Below are positions 52,585 through 61,400 of a stretch of 64,000 bases of DNA, in pieces. Made by a program: the position numbers and the translations under genes. Numbering within the stretch: the first letter of the stretch is position 1; the number at the start of each line of letters is the position of its first letter. The DNA is from Sorangium sp025924095 (GTDB lineage Bacteria > Myxococcota_A > Polyangia > Polyangiales > Polyangiaceae), in contig NZ_CP150356.1 of NCBI RefSeq assembly GCF_051521505.1, forward strand, positions 1,240,001 through 1,304,000, read 5' to 3'. The notes under the pieces are model-generated. The model ran no database searches, had not been told where the DNA came from, and saw nothing but the letters and a program-made list of their open reading frames with translations.

Positions 52585-55248
52585 TCAGCCCGCCCTCTCC
52601 GCCTGCAGGGCTGGCAGCCACATGCGCACCGTCGTGCCTTGGCCGATCGCGCTCTCGATACGGATGCTGCCCTGGTGCTCCTCGATGAACCGGTGCGTCA
52701 GCGACAGCCCGAGTCCGGTCCCTTGTCCGGGCGGCTTCGTCGTGAAGAACGGCTCGAAGATGCGGCTCAGGTCCTCGGCGCGGATGCCGCAGCCGGTGTC
52801 GCGCACGTCGATCTCCACGCCGTGGATTTCCCCGCGCGGGAGCGGGCGAGCCCCGACGACGACGGCGCCGCCTTGACGGCTGGCGTCGAGGGCGTTGCCG
52901 ATCACGTTGAGCAGGGCCGACTCGAGCTGCGATGTGTTGACGAGCACCGCGGGCAGCGCCGGCGCGGTGCTGTTCGCCTGGAGCTCTACTCTGCGCTCGC
53001 GCGCCCGCGGCGTGGAGAGGTCGACCGCGCGGCGGAGCGCCTCGCGCACGTCGCACGGTTGCCGGCCGATCGGCTTGCCGCGCGCGTACTCGAGCAGCGC
53101 CGTCACGAGGTCCGAGCAGCGGTTCGCCTGCCGCTCGATGGTGCCGAGCGCCTTCAGGATCGCAGCCTCGTCGGGCAGGCCATGCCCCTTCCGGTGGCGC
53201 CTGAGCAGGAGCTGCGCGTTCATCAGGATGACCGAGACGGGGTTGTTCATCTCGTGCGACAGCCCCGCGACAAGCGTGCCTATCGCCGCCATCTTGCCCG
53301 CCTGGAGGAGCTCCTCCTGCGTCTCCGCGAGCCGCTCGAGCGCGGCCGCGAGCTCGCGGTTCTTCGCGGCGAGCTCCAGATAGGCGCGGTGCAGCCGCTC
53401 GGCCGCGCGCACCCGCGCCCTGAGCTCCAGCGGGTCGAACGGCTTGCTCATGTACTCGTCGGCGCCGACCTCGAGCCCGCCCACGGCCTCCGCGCGGCTC
53501 GCCCTCGCCGTGAGCAGGAGGACCGGGATGTCGCGGAGCTCGGGATCCCCCTTGAGCCGCCGGACGAGCTCGAAGCCATCCATCTCGGGCATCATCACGT
53601 CCGACACGATGACATCGGGCCTCGTCGCCCGGATCGACTCGAGCGCTTCCCGGCCGTTCGTCGCCAGCACGACCTCGTGCTCGGCCGACAGGATGCCCTC
53701 CAGGTAAGACGCCATGTCGGGGTTGTCCTCCGCGACGAGCACGCGCGACGCGCGCGCCTTCGCGAGGCCGCCTCCGCGGGTCGCCCCCGCGACCCGCGGC
53801 GTGGGCGCGGCGAGGTCCGAGCTGCGCGGCGCGGGCGCGGCGGGATCGTTGGCGGTGCGGGGCGCGGGCGCGGCGAGGTCGTCCGCGGCGCGGGGCGTCC
53901 CCGCCGGGCTCGGTGGCTCCGCCGCGCGAGGCGCCCCCGCCGGGCTCGGCGGCTTCGCCGCGCGAGGCGCCCGCGACGCCATCACGCCGTCCGCCGCGCG
54001 CGGGAGCCGCACGAAGAAGCGGGAGCCGACCCCGGGCTCGCTCTCCAGGCCGAGCGTGCCCCCCATGAGCTCGGTGAGCTCCTTGGCCAGCGACAGGCCG
54101 ATCCCCGTCCCCTCGTGCTTGCGCGTCGCCGACGCGTCGATCTGCTGGAACCGCTGAAAGAGCAGGTGTCTCTGGTCCAGCGGGATGCCAGGACCGGTGT
54201 CCTCGACCGACAGCTCGAACTCGCCGTTCGCCGCCCGCAGGCCGACCTCGACCCTGCCGCCCGGCGGGGTGAACTTCAGCGCATTGCCCAGCAGGTTGAG
54301 CGCGATCTTCTCGAACTTGCGCCGATCGAGGGGGAGCGTCTGCAGCGCCGGATCCACCCCGAGCGACAGCTGCACTCCGCCGCGCTCCGCCGCGGGGCGC
54401 GCCTCGTCCACCATGTCCGCGACGAGCTCTTTCACGTCGACCGCCTCCCAGTCGACCTGCATCTTGCCGGCCTCGATCTTCTGGTAATCGAGGACATCGT
54501 CGACAAGCCGGCGGAGCCGCCGCCCGCTGCGCTGGATGCGCTCCAGATCCGTCCGCACCCGCGGCGACAGCGGCTCGTCCTGGCTGGACAGGAGCGACTC
54601 GAGCGGACCGAGGATGAGCGAGAGCGGCGTCCGGAGCTCGTGGCTCATCACCGTGAGGAACTCCCCCTTGGCGCAGGCGGCGGCGTCGGCGGCCTCCTTG
54701 GCCTTCTGGAGCTCTGTCTCCATCCGCTTGCGCTCGGTGATGTCCGCGTAGATCCCGAGGAGCCCGGTCACCGCGCCGCGCTCGTCGCGGATGGGCACCT
54801 TGCTTGTGAGCAGGACCCGCCGCTCGCCGTCCGGGCGGCGCAGCGGCTCCTCGATATCGAGGAACGCCGTGCCGCGCTCCATGACCTCCCGGTCGACGCG
54901 CACGAAGGAATCCGCGTCATGCTGTCCCCAGACATCGAAATCAGTCTTGCCGACGAGGTTCTCCAGGACCTTCGTGTTCGTGTCGTTGAGGAAGTTCTGA
55001 TTTCCTCCAAGAAACCTGCCCTCACGATCTTTCCAGAAGATGGCGTGGGGGACGTTGGCGATGACGTACTTGAGCACCGCCTGCTGCTGCTCGAGGGTCT
55101 CCCGCGCGGCGCTGCCGGCAGCGCCGTTCCGCGCCTCGTCCACCTCGCCCGGCAGCGCCGCCCTGGACGTCTGTGCCTGTCCGGCGCGAGCTCGACTGGC
55201 CTGGAGGAGCTTGCTGACCCTGGCAGAGAGGCGGTAGCGACGTCGCAT
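52585..55248 (-). CDS. Hybrid histidine kinase with two transmitter cores (PAS-HK-REC-HK)
   Basis: An 887-residue protein; the ATG at 55248 is preferred over an upstream TTG. Order: PAS (about 60-175; HAIFWKDREGRFLGGNQNF), HisKA with MSHELRTPLSLILGPLESLL, HATPase 1 (NLLGNALKFT, EDTGPGIPL, GTGIGLSLAKEL), an Ala/Pro-rich repetitive linker (about 420-490), a receiver (Asp in VIVSDVMMPEMDG, Lys in YMSKPFDPLELR), then a second HisKA (GLSHEMNNPVSVILMNAQLL) and HATPase 2 (NVIGNALDAS, DTGCGI, GQGTGLGLSLTH). No membrane segment is seen, so it is cytoplasmic. The internal receiver could pass phosphate from core 1 to regulate core 2. It diverges from the SDR gene. Confidence 0.9.
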   Translation of the reverse strand: MRRRYRLSARVSKLLQASRARAGQAQTSRAALPGEVDEARNGAAGSAARETLEQQQAVLKYVIANVPHAIFWKDREGRFLGGNQNFLNDTNTKVLENLVGKTDFDVWGQHDADSFVRVDREVMERGTAFLDIEEPLRRPDGERRVLLTSKVPIRDERGAVTGLLGIYADITERKRMETELQKAKEAADAAACAKGEFLTVMSHELRTPLSLILGPLESLLSSQDEPLSPRVRTDLERIQRSGRRLRRLVDDVLDYQKIEAGKMQVDWEAVDVKELVADMVDEARPAAERGGVQLSLGVDPALQTLPLDRRKFEKIALNLLGNALKFTPPGGRVEVGLRAANGEFELSVEDTGPGIPLDQRHLLFQRFQQIDASATRKHEGTGIGLSLAKELTELMGGTLGLESEPGVGSRFFVRLPRAADGVMASRAPRAAKPPSPAGAPRAAEPPSPAGTPRAADDLAAPAPRTANDPAAPAPRSSDLAAPTPRVAGATRGGGLAKARASRVLVAEDNPDMASYLEGILSAEHEVVLATNGREALESIRATRPDVIVSDVMMPEMDGFELVRRLKGDPELRDIPVLLLTARASRAEAVGGLEVGADEYMSKPFDPLELRARVRAAERLHRAYLELAAKNRELAAALERLAETQEELLQAGKMAAIGTLVAGLSHEMNNPVSVILMNAQLLLRRHRKGHGLPDEAAILKALGTIERQANRCSDLVTALLEYARGKPIGRQPCDVREALRRAVDLSTPRARERRVELQANSTAPALPAVLVNTSQLESALLNVIGNALDASRQGGAVVVGARPLPRGEIHGVEIDVRDTGCGIRAEDLSRIFEPFFTTKPPGQGTGLGLSLTHRFIEEHQGSIRIESAIGQGTTVRMWLPALQAERAG

Positions 55249-55570
55249 CGTTCTATTGTCGCGGGAGCATAGGACGAGCGCGAGCGACCTCAAAGCTTGA
55301 CCGCACAGGAACCGAGCCGCTGAGCACGAGCGGCTGGGGGATATTGAGCGAGCGCGCGGGCTCTGCCGAGCCGTCCTCCCTCATGTGCCCTGGATGAATC
55401 CTTCCGTCGCTCTCGTCGAGCCCCGGCGGAAGCGCGCCGGCTGCGGCCGTGTCGAAGATACCCGTCATGGCCAGCGGTGCCGGCGAGAGCGCGTGTCCTC
55501 TACCGTCCACCCGCCTCGAGTCGGCGCAGGTTCACGCGGCGGCTCCGCCGTGGTAGAGGAGCGCCCGCAG
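55249..55570. other. Divergent intergenic region, hybrid kinase and SDR
   Basis: No gene supported. It contains a perfect 7-bp-arm hairpin AGCCGCT-N7-AGCGGCT at 55315-55335 and the SDR ribosome site GAGGAG near 55556. Promoters for both genes should be here. Confidence 0.4.
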
Positions 55571-56341
55571 ATGTCAGGTCGAGTTGCGCTCATCACCGGG
55601 GCGGCGTCGGGCATCGGCGCGGCGACCGCACGCAGGCTGTCGCAAACCGTGGGTGGCCTGGTCCTGATCGATCGGAACCGCGACGCGCTGCACGCGCTCG
55701 CGGCTGAGCTCCGCGGGCCGGAGCTCTTGCTGCGCGACGGCGACGTGGGGAGCGAGGCCCCGTGGGCCGAGATCGAGGAGGCCGTCGAGCGTGGCTTCGG
55801 GCGGCTCGACCATGTCGTGGCGAACGCCGGCATCGCCCACGGGGCGCCGATCGCGGAGACGTCCTTCGACGACTGGCGGCGCGTCCTCTCCGTCAACCTC
55901 GATGGAGTCTTTCTGACGCTCCGGACGGGCCTTCGCCTCCTCAGGAAGACGGGCGAGGGCGGGACGGTCGTCGTCGTGTCCTCGGCCGCGGCCGTCAAGG
56001 CCGAGCCGGGCATCGCCGCTTACGGGGCCTCCAAGGCGGGCGCGGCGCAGCTGGTCCGCGTCGCGGCGAAGGAGGGCGCGCGCGACAGGATCCGCGTGAA
56101 CGGCGTCCTGCCCGGCGGCGTCGAGACGCCGATCTGGACCCAGACACCGTTCTTCCAGGAGCTCGTCACGACGGCCGGGAGCGAGCGCGCCGCGTTCGAT
56201 CAGATGGCGGCGATGGCCACGCCCCTCGGCCGCTTCGCGAGCGCCGACGAGATCGCCGGGCTCATCGCGTTCCTGCTCTCCGACGCCTCGGCCACCATGA
56301 CGGGCGCGCTCGTCGTCAGCGACGGCGGCTACTCGCTTTAG
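55571..56341 (+). CDS. Short-chain dehydrogenase/reductase (SDR)
   Basis: A 256-residue protein from the ATG at 55571 (MSGRVALITGAASGIGAATA), with GAGGAG upstream. Classical SDR motifs: TGAASGIG cofactor loop, LIDRNRDAL with Asp after the second strand (favours NAD), VVANAGIAHG, the catalytic Ser in VVVVSSAAA, YGASK (Tyr and Lys), and a C-terminal SDGGYSL typical of FabG-like enzymes. The substrate could be a hydroxyacyl or other alcohol. It lies 450 bp before the PUFA synthase genes, but the 125-bp palindrome after its stop suggests separate transcription. Confidence 0.92.
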   Translation: MSGRVALITGAASGIGAATARRLSQTVGGLVLIDRNRDALHALAAELRGPELLLRDGDVGSEAPWAEIEEAVERGFGRLDHVVANAGIAHGAPIAETSFDDWRRVLSVNLDGVFLTLRTGLRLLRKTGEGGTVVVVSSAAAVKAEPGIAAYGASKAGAAQLVRVAAKEGARDRIRVNGVLPGGVETPIWTQTPFFQELVTTAGSERAAFDQMAAMATPLGRFASADEIAGLIAFLLSDASATMTGALVVSDGGYSL

Positions 56342-56465
56342 AGCGGCGGGCACCCGCTTCGGATACGGGCCCACCTCGACGCTTTCGGTGCTCAGCGTAC
56401 TGGAGTACGCTTCCGCGCCGAAAGCGCCGATCTGGGCCCGTCTCCTGTGCGGGTGACCGCCGCTC
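56341..56465. repeat. 125-bp dispersed palindromic element, copy B
   Basis: Same length and layout as copy A at 15711-15835; it starts on the last base of the SDR stop codon. Outer arms differ by one pair (gagcggcgggcacccgc/gcgggtgaccgccgctc). The centre is GCGTACT-gg-AGTACGC. Relative to copy A, g/c becomes a/t at element positions 12 and 114, and c/g becomes t/a at positions 58 and 67. Both changes keep pairing. Confidence 0.85.
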
Positions 56466-56791
56466 TAGCTGGTCAGTCTTGGGCTTGCGTCGTCCGACGC
56501 TCGTCGACGGGGGAAGGAGAGAGGGGTCGAGTCTCGGATCCACCGGGGCGCGGAAAAAGCAAGAGCCTTCGCCCCTCTCCGGCACAGGGCTCGTTCAGCC
56601 GCCCGCGGGAGCGGAGGCGCGGCGCGTCACGAGGGCGCGGGCCGCGTAAGCGCGGAGGGAAAGCGCTTTCATGATCCGAGCCCGGGGATCCCGCGATCGG
56701 GCCGTGCCGCGCTCCGTGACCGAACCATTACCGCGGGGCGGAGACGACGGATGTTACAGAGGGGCTGCTTGTCATTGGGAGGCAGCTCAGC
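56466..56791. other. Intergenic region upstream of pfaD
   Basis: About 325 bp with no supported gene. It probably holds the promoter of the PUFA synthase operon: a less GC-rich part (about 56725-56790) precedes the ribosome site GGAGGCAG. A palindrome-like gagcccggggatcccgcgatcgggc lies at about 56679-56702. No clear regulator site is seen. Confidence 0.4.
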
Positions 56792-58441
56792 ATGATTAAG
56801 GAACCGCAGGCCCTCCGCAGCGCCGGCCTCCAGCCGATCGGTATCTGGCGCAGCGGACCGTGGCTCCCCGCGTTCACGTCGACCGATCTGAGGGAGGCCG
56901 TCTGCTGCGTGCGCGAGCCGGTGCACGTGGTGCGCGAGATGCCGGAGGGGCGCGTCGGCGTGTCGCGCGGCGGCGCCGTCATCGGCGAAGATCAGGTCAA
57001 CGGGGTCCCCACGTTTCCGCTCCTCGGCACGCTCCCGGCGCTCTACCCGGAGTGGCTCGGGGACCGCTCCTTTCTGGAGGTCCACCGCCTGCGCTTCCCC
57101 TACGTGGCCGGCGCGATGGCGAACGGTATCCACACCACCCGGCTCACGATCGCGATGGCCAGGGCAGGGATGATGGGGTTCTTCGGCGCCGCCGGCCTCG
57201 GGCTGCACCGGATCGAACAGGCCGTCGATGAGATCATCGCTGCGCTCGGGACGGAAGGTCCCACCTGGGGGTGCAACCTCATCCATGCTCCGAACCAGCC
57301 GCAGCTGGAGAGCGACACGGTGGAGCTCTACCTGAGAAAGGGAGTCCGCCGGGCCGAGGCGGCGGCCTACATGGGCCTGAACCCGATGGTCGTGCGCTTC
57401 GCCTACAGCGGCATAAGGCGCCTGCCCGACGGCCGGATCGACCGGCAGAACCACCTGTTCGCGAAGATCTCGCGCCCGGAGGTCGCCGCGCGCTTCCTGT
57501 CGCCCGCGCCGGCCGAGATCCTCGATACGTGTGTTCGGAACGGATGGCTCACCCGGGAGGAGGCGGAGCTCGCGCGCAGCCTCCCGGTCGCCGAGGACAT
57601 CACCGTGGAGGCCGACTCGGGGGGTCACACCGACAACCGGCCCCTTGTCGCGCTGTTCCCGGTGATCCTTGGCGTCCGCGACGAGCTCGCGGCGAAGCAC
57701 GGGTATCAGCGCCCGATCCGCGTCGGCGCGGCCGGCGGCCTCTCCACGCCGTCCACGATCGCCGCCGCGTTCGCGCTCGGGGCCGCGTACGTGCTCACGG
57801 GCTCGGTCAACCAGGCATGCATCGAGTCGGGCCTGTCCGACGAGGGCAAGAAGATGCTCGCCCAGGCCGACCTCCCGGATGTGGTCATGACGCCGGCCGC
57901 CGACATGTTCGAGCTCGGCGTGCAGGTCCAGGTGCTCAAGCGCGGCACGATGTTCGGGGTCCGCGCGCAGCGGCTCTACGAGCTGTACGTCGCCCACGAC
58001 TCCATCGCGTCGCTGCCTGCCGACGTGCGCGCGCGCATCGAGCGAGAGCAGTTCCAGATGTCGTGCGACGAGGTGTGGGCGGGCTGCGAGCGGTTCTTCG
58101 CGGAGCGCGACCCGGCCGAGCTCGAGCGCGCCGCCCGCGAGCCGAAGCACAAGATGGCGCTGATCTTCCGCTGGTATCTCGGCATGTCCAGCAAGTGGGC
58201 GATCGCCGGGGACCCGAAGCGCCGCGCCGATTTCCAGATCTGGTGTGGCCCGGCCATGGGCGCCTTCAACCGCTGGGTCAAGGGGTCGTTCCTCGAGGAC
58301 CCAGAGCGCCGCACCGTGGTCCAGGTCGCGCGCAACCTGCTCGAGGGCGCGGCCGTCGTCACGCGCGCACAGCAGCTCCGGACATACGGCGTCCCCGTGC
58401 CGAGCGCCGCCTTCTATTTCACTCCTCGCCCGCTCGACTGA
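56792..58441 (+). CDS. pfaD: PfaD-type trans-acting enoyl reductase of PUFA synthase
   Basis: A 549-residue protein; GGAGG upstream of the ATG. The fold is an FMN TIM barrel related to 2-nitropropane dioxygenase: FPYVAGAMANGIHTTRLTIA near the N terminus and RVGAAGGLSTPSTIAAAFAL, VLTGSVNQACIESGL in the phosphate-binding half. Family-typical MELGVQVQVLKRGTMFGVRA-like and CDEVWAGCERFF segments follow. PfaD enzymes reduce the enoyl intermediate during anaerobic-type PUFA synthesis. Placed 27 bp before pfaA, this order (pfaD first) matches the myxobacterial pfa1-pfa2-pfa3 layout rather than the marine pfaABCD order. Confidence 0.92.
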   Translation: MIKEPQALRSAGLQPIGIWRSGPWLPAFTSTDLREAVCCVREPVHVVREMPEGRVGVSRGGAVIGEDQVNGVPTFPLLGTLPALYPEWLGDRSFLEVHRLRFPYVAGAMANGIHTTRLTIAMARAGMMGFFGAAGLGLHRIEQAVDEIIAALGTEGPTWGCNLIHAPNQPQLESDTVELYLRKGVRRAEAAAYMGLNPMVVRFAYSGIRRLPDGRIDRQNHLFAKISRPEVAARFLSPAPAEILDTCVRNGWLTREEAELARSLPVAEDITVEADSGGHTDNRPLVALFPVILGVRDELAAKHGYQRPIRVGAAGGLSTPSTIAAAFALGAAYVLTGSVNQACIESGLSDEGKKMLAQADLPDVVMTPAADMFELGVQVQVLKRGTMFGVRAQRLYELYVAHDSIASLPADVRARIEREQFQMSCDEVWAGCERFFAERDPAELERAAREPKHKMALIFRWYLGMSSKWAIAGDPKRRADFQIWCGPAMGAFNRWVKGSFLEDPERRTVVQVARNLLEGAAVVTRAQQLRTYGVPVPSAAFYFTPRPLD

Positions 58442-58468
58442 GCGCCTGATCCCCTGCTGAGGTCCGTC

Positions 58469-61400
58469 ATGCACCCTTCGTCCTCGCGTATTCCGCCCAT
58501 CGCTGTCGTCGGTGTGAGCGCCATCTTCCCGGGCTCGCTCGACGCTCACGGCTTCTGGCGCGACATCCTCGCTGGAACCGACCTCATCACGGACGTCCCG
58601 AGCACCCACTGGCTGATCGAGGACTACTACGATCCCGATCCGTCCGCCCCGGACAAGACGTACGCGAAGCGCGGCGCCTTCCTGAGGGACGTGCCGTTCG
58701 ATCCGCTCGAGTGGGGCGTGCCGCCCTCGATCGTGCCGGCCACGGACACGACGCAGCTGCTCGCGCTGATCGTGGCGAAGCGGGTGCTGGAGGACGCGGC
58801 GCAGGGGCAGTTCGAGTCGATGAGCCGCGAGCGGATGAGCGTGATCCTCGGCGTCACCTCGGCGCAGGAGCTCCTCGCCTCGATGGTGAGCCGGATCCAG
58901 CGGCCGGTCTGGGCGAGGGCGCTCCGGGACCTCGGGTATCCGGAGGACGAGGTGAAGCGCGCCTGCGACAGGATCGCGGGCAGCTACGTGCCCTGGCAGG
59001 AGTCGAGCTTTCCGGGCCTGCTCGGCAACGTCGTGGCCGGGCGCATCGCGAACCGGCTCGACCTCGGCGGGACGAACTGCGTGACCGACGCGGCGTGCGC
59101 GTCGTCGCTGTCGGCGATGTCGATGGCGATGAACGAGCTCGCGCTCGGCCAGTCCGATCTCGTGATCGCGGGCGGCTGCGACACGATGAACGACGCCTTC
59201 ATGTACATGTGCTTCAGCAAGACGCCGGCCCTGTCGAAGTCGGGCGACTGCCGCCCCTTCTCGGACAAGTCCGACGGCACGCTGCTCGGCGAGGGCATCG
59301 GGATGGTGGCGCTCAAGCGGCTCGACGACGCCGAGCGCGACGGGGACCGGGTGTACGCGGTGATCCGCGGGATCGGCTCGTCCTCGGACGGGCGGAGCAA
59401 GAGCGTGTACGCGCCGGTGCCGGAAGGGCAGGCCAAGGCGCTGCGCCGCACCTACGCCGCCGCCGGGTACGGCGCCGAGACCGTGGAGCTCGTGGAGGCC
59501 CACGGCACCGGGACGAAGGCCGGCGACGCGGCCGAGTTCGAGGGCCTGCGCGCGATGTTCGACGAGTCGGGGCGCGCCGATCGGCAGTGGTGCGCGCTCG
59601 GCAGCGTGAAGTCGCAGATCGGCCACACCAAGGCGGCCGCCGGCGCGGCGGGCCTGTTCAAGGCGATCATGGCGCTGCACCACAAGGTGCTCCCGCCGAC
59701 CATCAAGATCGACAAGCCGAACCCCAAGCTCGAGATCGAAAAGACTCCTTTCTATCTCAACACCGAGGCGCGGCCGTGGATCCGCGCGGGCGACCACCCG
59801 CGGCGGGCGTCGGTGAGCTCGTTCGGCTTCGGCGGCTCGAACTTCCACGTGGCGCTGGAGGAGTACACGGGCCCGGCGCCGCGGGCGTGGCGGGTGCGGT
59901 CTTCGCCGGCGGAGCTCGTCCTCCTGTCGGCGGACACGCCGGCGGCGCTCGCGGACCGCGTCCGGGCGCTGGCGAAGGCGGCGGAGACGCCCGAGAGCCT
60001 GCGCTTCCTGGCGCGGGAGTCGGTGCTCTCGTTCGACGCGTCGCGGCCCGCGCGGCTCGGGCTGTGCGCCACGGACGAGGCGGATCTCCGGAAGAAGCTG
60101 GAGCAGGTCGCGGCGCACCTCGGGGCGAAGCCCGAGCAGGCGCTCGCCGCGCCGCTCGTGCACTACGCGAGCGGGGAGGCGCCGGGGCAGGTGGCGTTCC
60201 TGTTCCCGGGGCAGGGGAGCCAGTACCTCGCGATGGGCGCCGACGTGCTGCTGACGTTCGACGCGGCCCGCGAGGCCTGGGACGCGGTGGCGGGCGTGTC
60301 GATCGCGGACGCGCCGCTGCACGAGGTGGTGTTCCCGCGGCCGGTGTTCTCGGACGAGGACCGCGCGGCGCAGGAGGCGCGGCTCCGCGAGACGCGGTGG
60401 GCGCAGCCCGCGATCGGCGCGACGAGCCTCGCGCACCTCGCGCTGCTCGGGGCGCTCGGGGTGCGTGCGGACGCGCTCGCGGGCCACAGCTTCGGCGAGA
60501 TCGCGGCGCTGCACGCGGCCGGCGCGCTGTCCGCGGCGGACCTCCTGCGCGTCGCCCGGCGGCGCGGCGAGCTGATGGGCGCGGCGTCGTCCGAGCGGGG
60601 CGCGATGATCGCGGTGCCGCGGGCGATCGACGAGGTGCGGGCGATCGGCCTCGGCGACGTGGTGGTCGCGAACCACAACGGCCCGAAGCAGGTGGTCCTG
60701 TCGGGCTCGGTCGCGGCGATCGAGGCGGCGGAGAAGCGGCTCTCGGGCATGGGGATCCAGGCGCGGCGCCTCGACGTGGCCGCGGCGTTCCACTCGCCGC
60801 TCGTGGCGGAGGCGAGCGCGCCGTTCCGCGAGTTCCTGGCGGGCATCGCGGTGCAGGCGCCGGGGGCGCCCGTGTACAGCAACGCGGAGGTCGAGCCCTA
60901 CCCGGGCGACGGCGACGCGGTGCGCGATCGGCTGGCGCGGCAGCTCGCCGAGCCGGTGCGGTTCGTGGAGGAGATCGAGCGGATGTACGCGGCCGGGGTG
61001 CGCACGTTCGTGGAGGTCGGGCCGGGCTCGGTGCTCACGAACCTCGTCGGCGACATCCTGAGCGGGCGGCCGCACCGCGCCGTGGCGCTCGACCGCAAGG
61101 GCAAGCACGGCGTGACGAGCCTGTTCGAGGCGGTGGCGCGGCTCGCCGTGGCCGGGGTGCCGCTGGACACGCGGGTCCTCTGGGACGGGTTCGCGGCGCC
61201 GGTGGACCCGCGGGCGCTGCCGAAGCCGAAGCTGGCGCTGCCGATCAACGGCAGCAACTACGGCAAGCCGTACCCGCCGCAGGGCGGGGCGAAGGAGCTG
61301 CCGAAGGCGAGCGCTGGGCGGCCGGCGCAAGAGACGGCGCGGGCGGCGGTAGCGAGCGCGTCGGGGCCGGCGGGGAGCGCGTCGGGGCCGAGGAGCGTGG

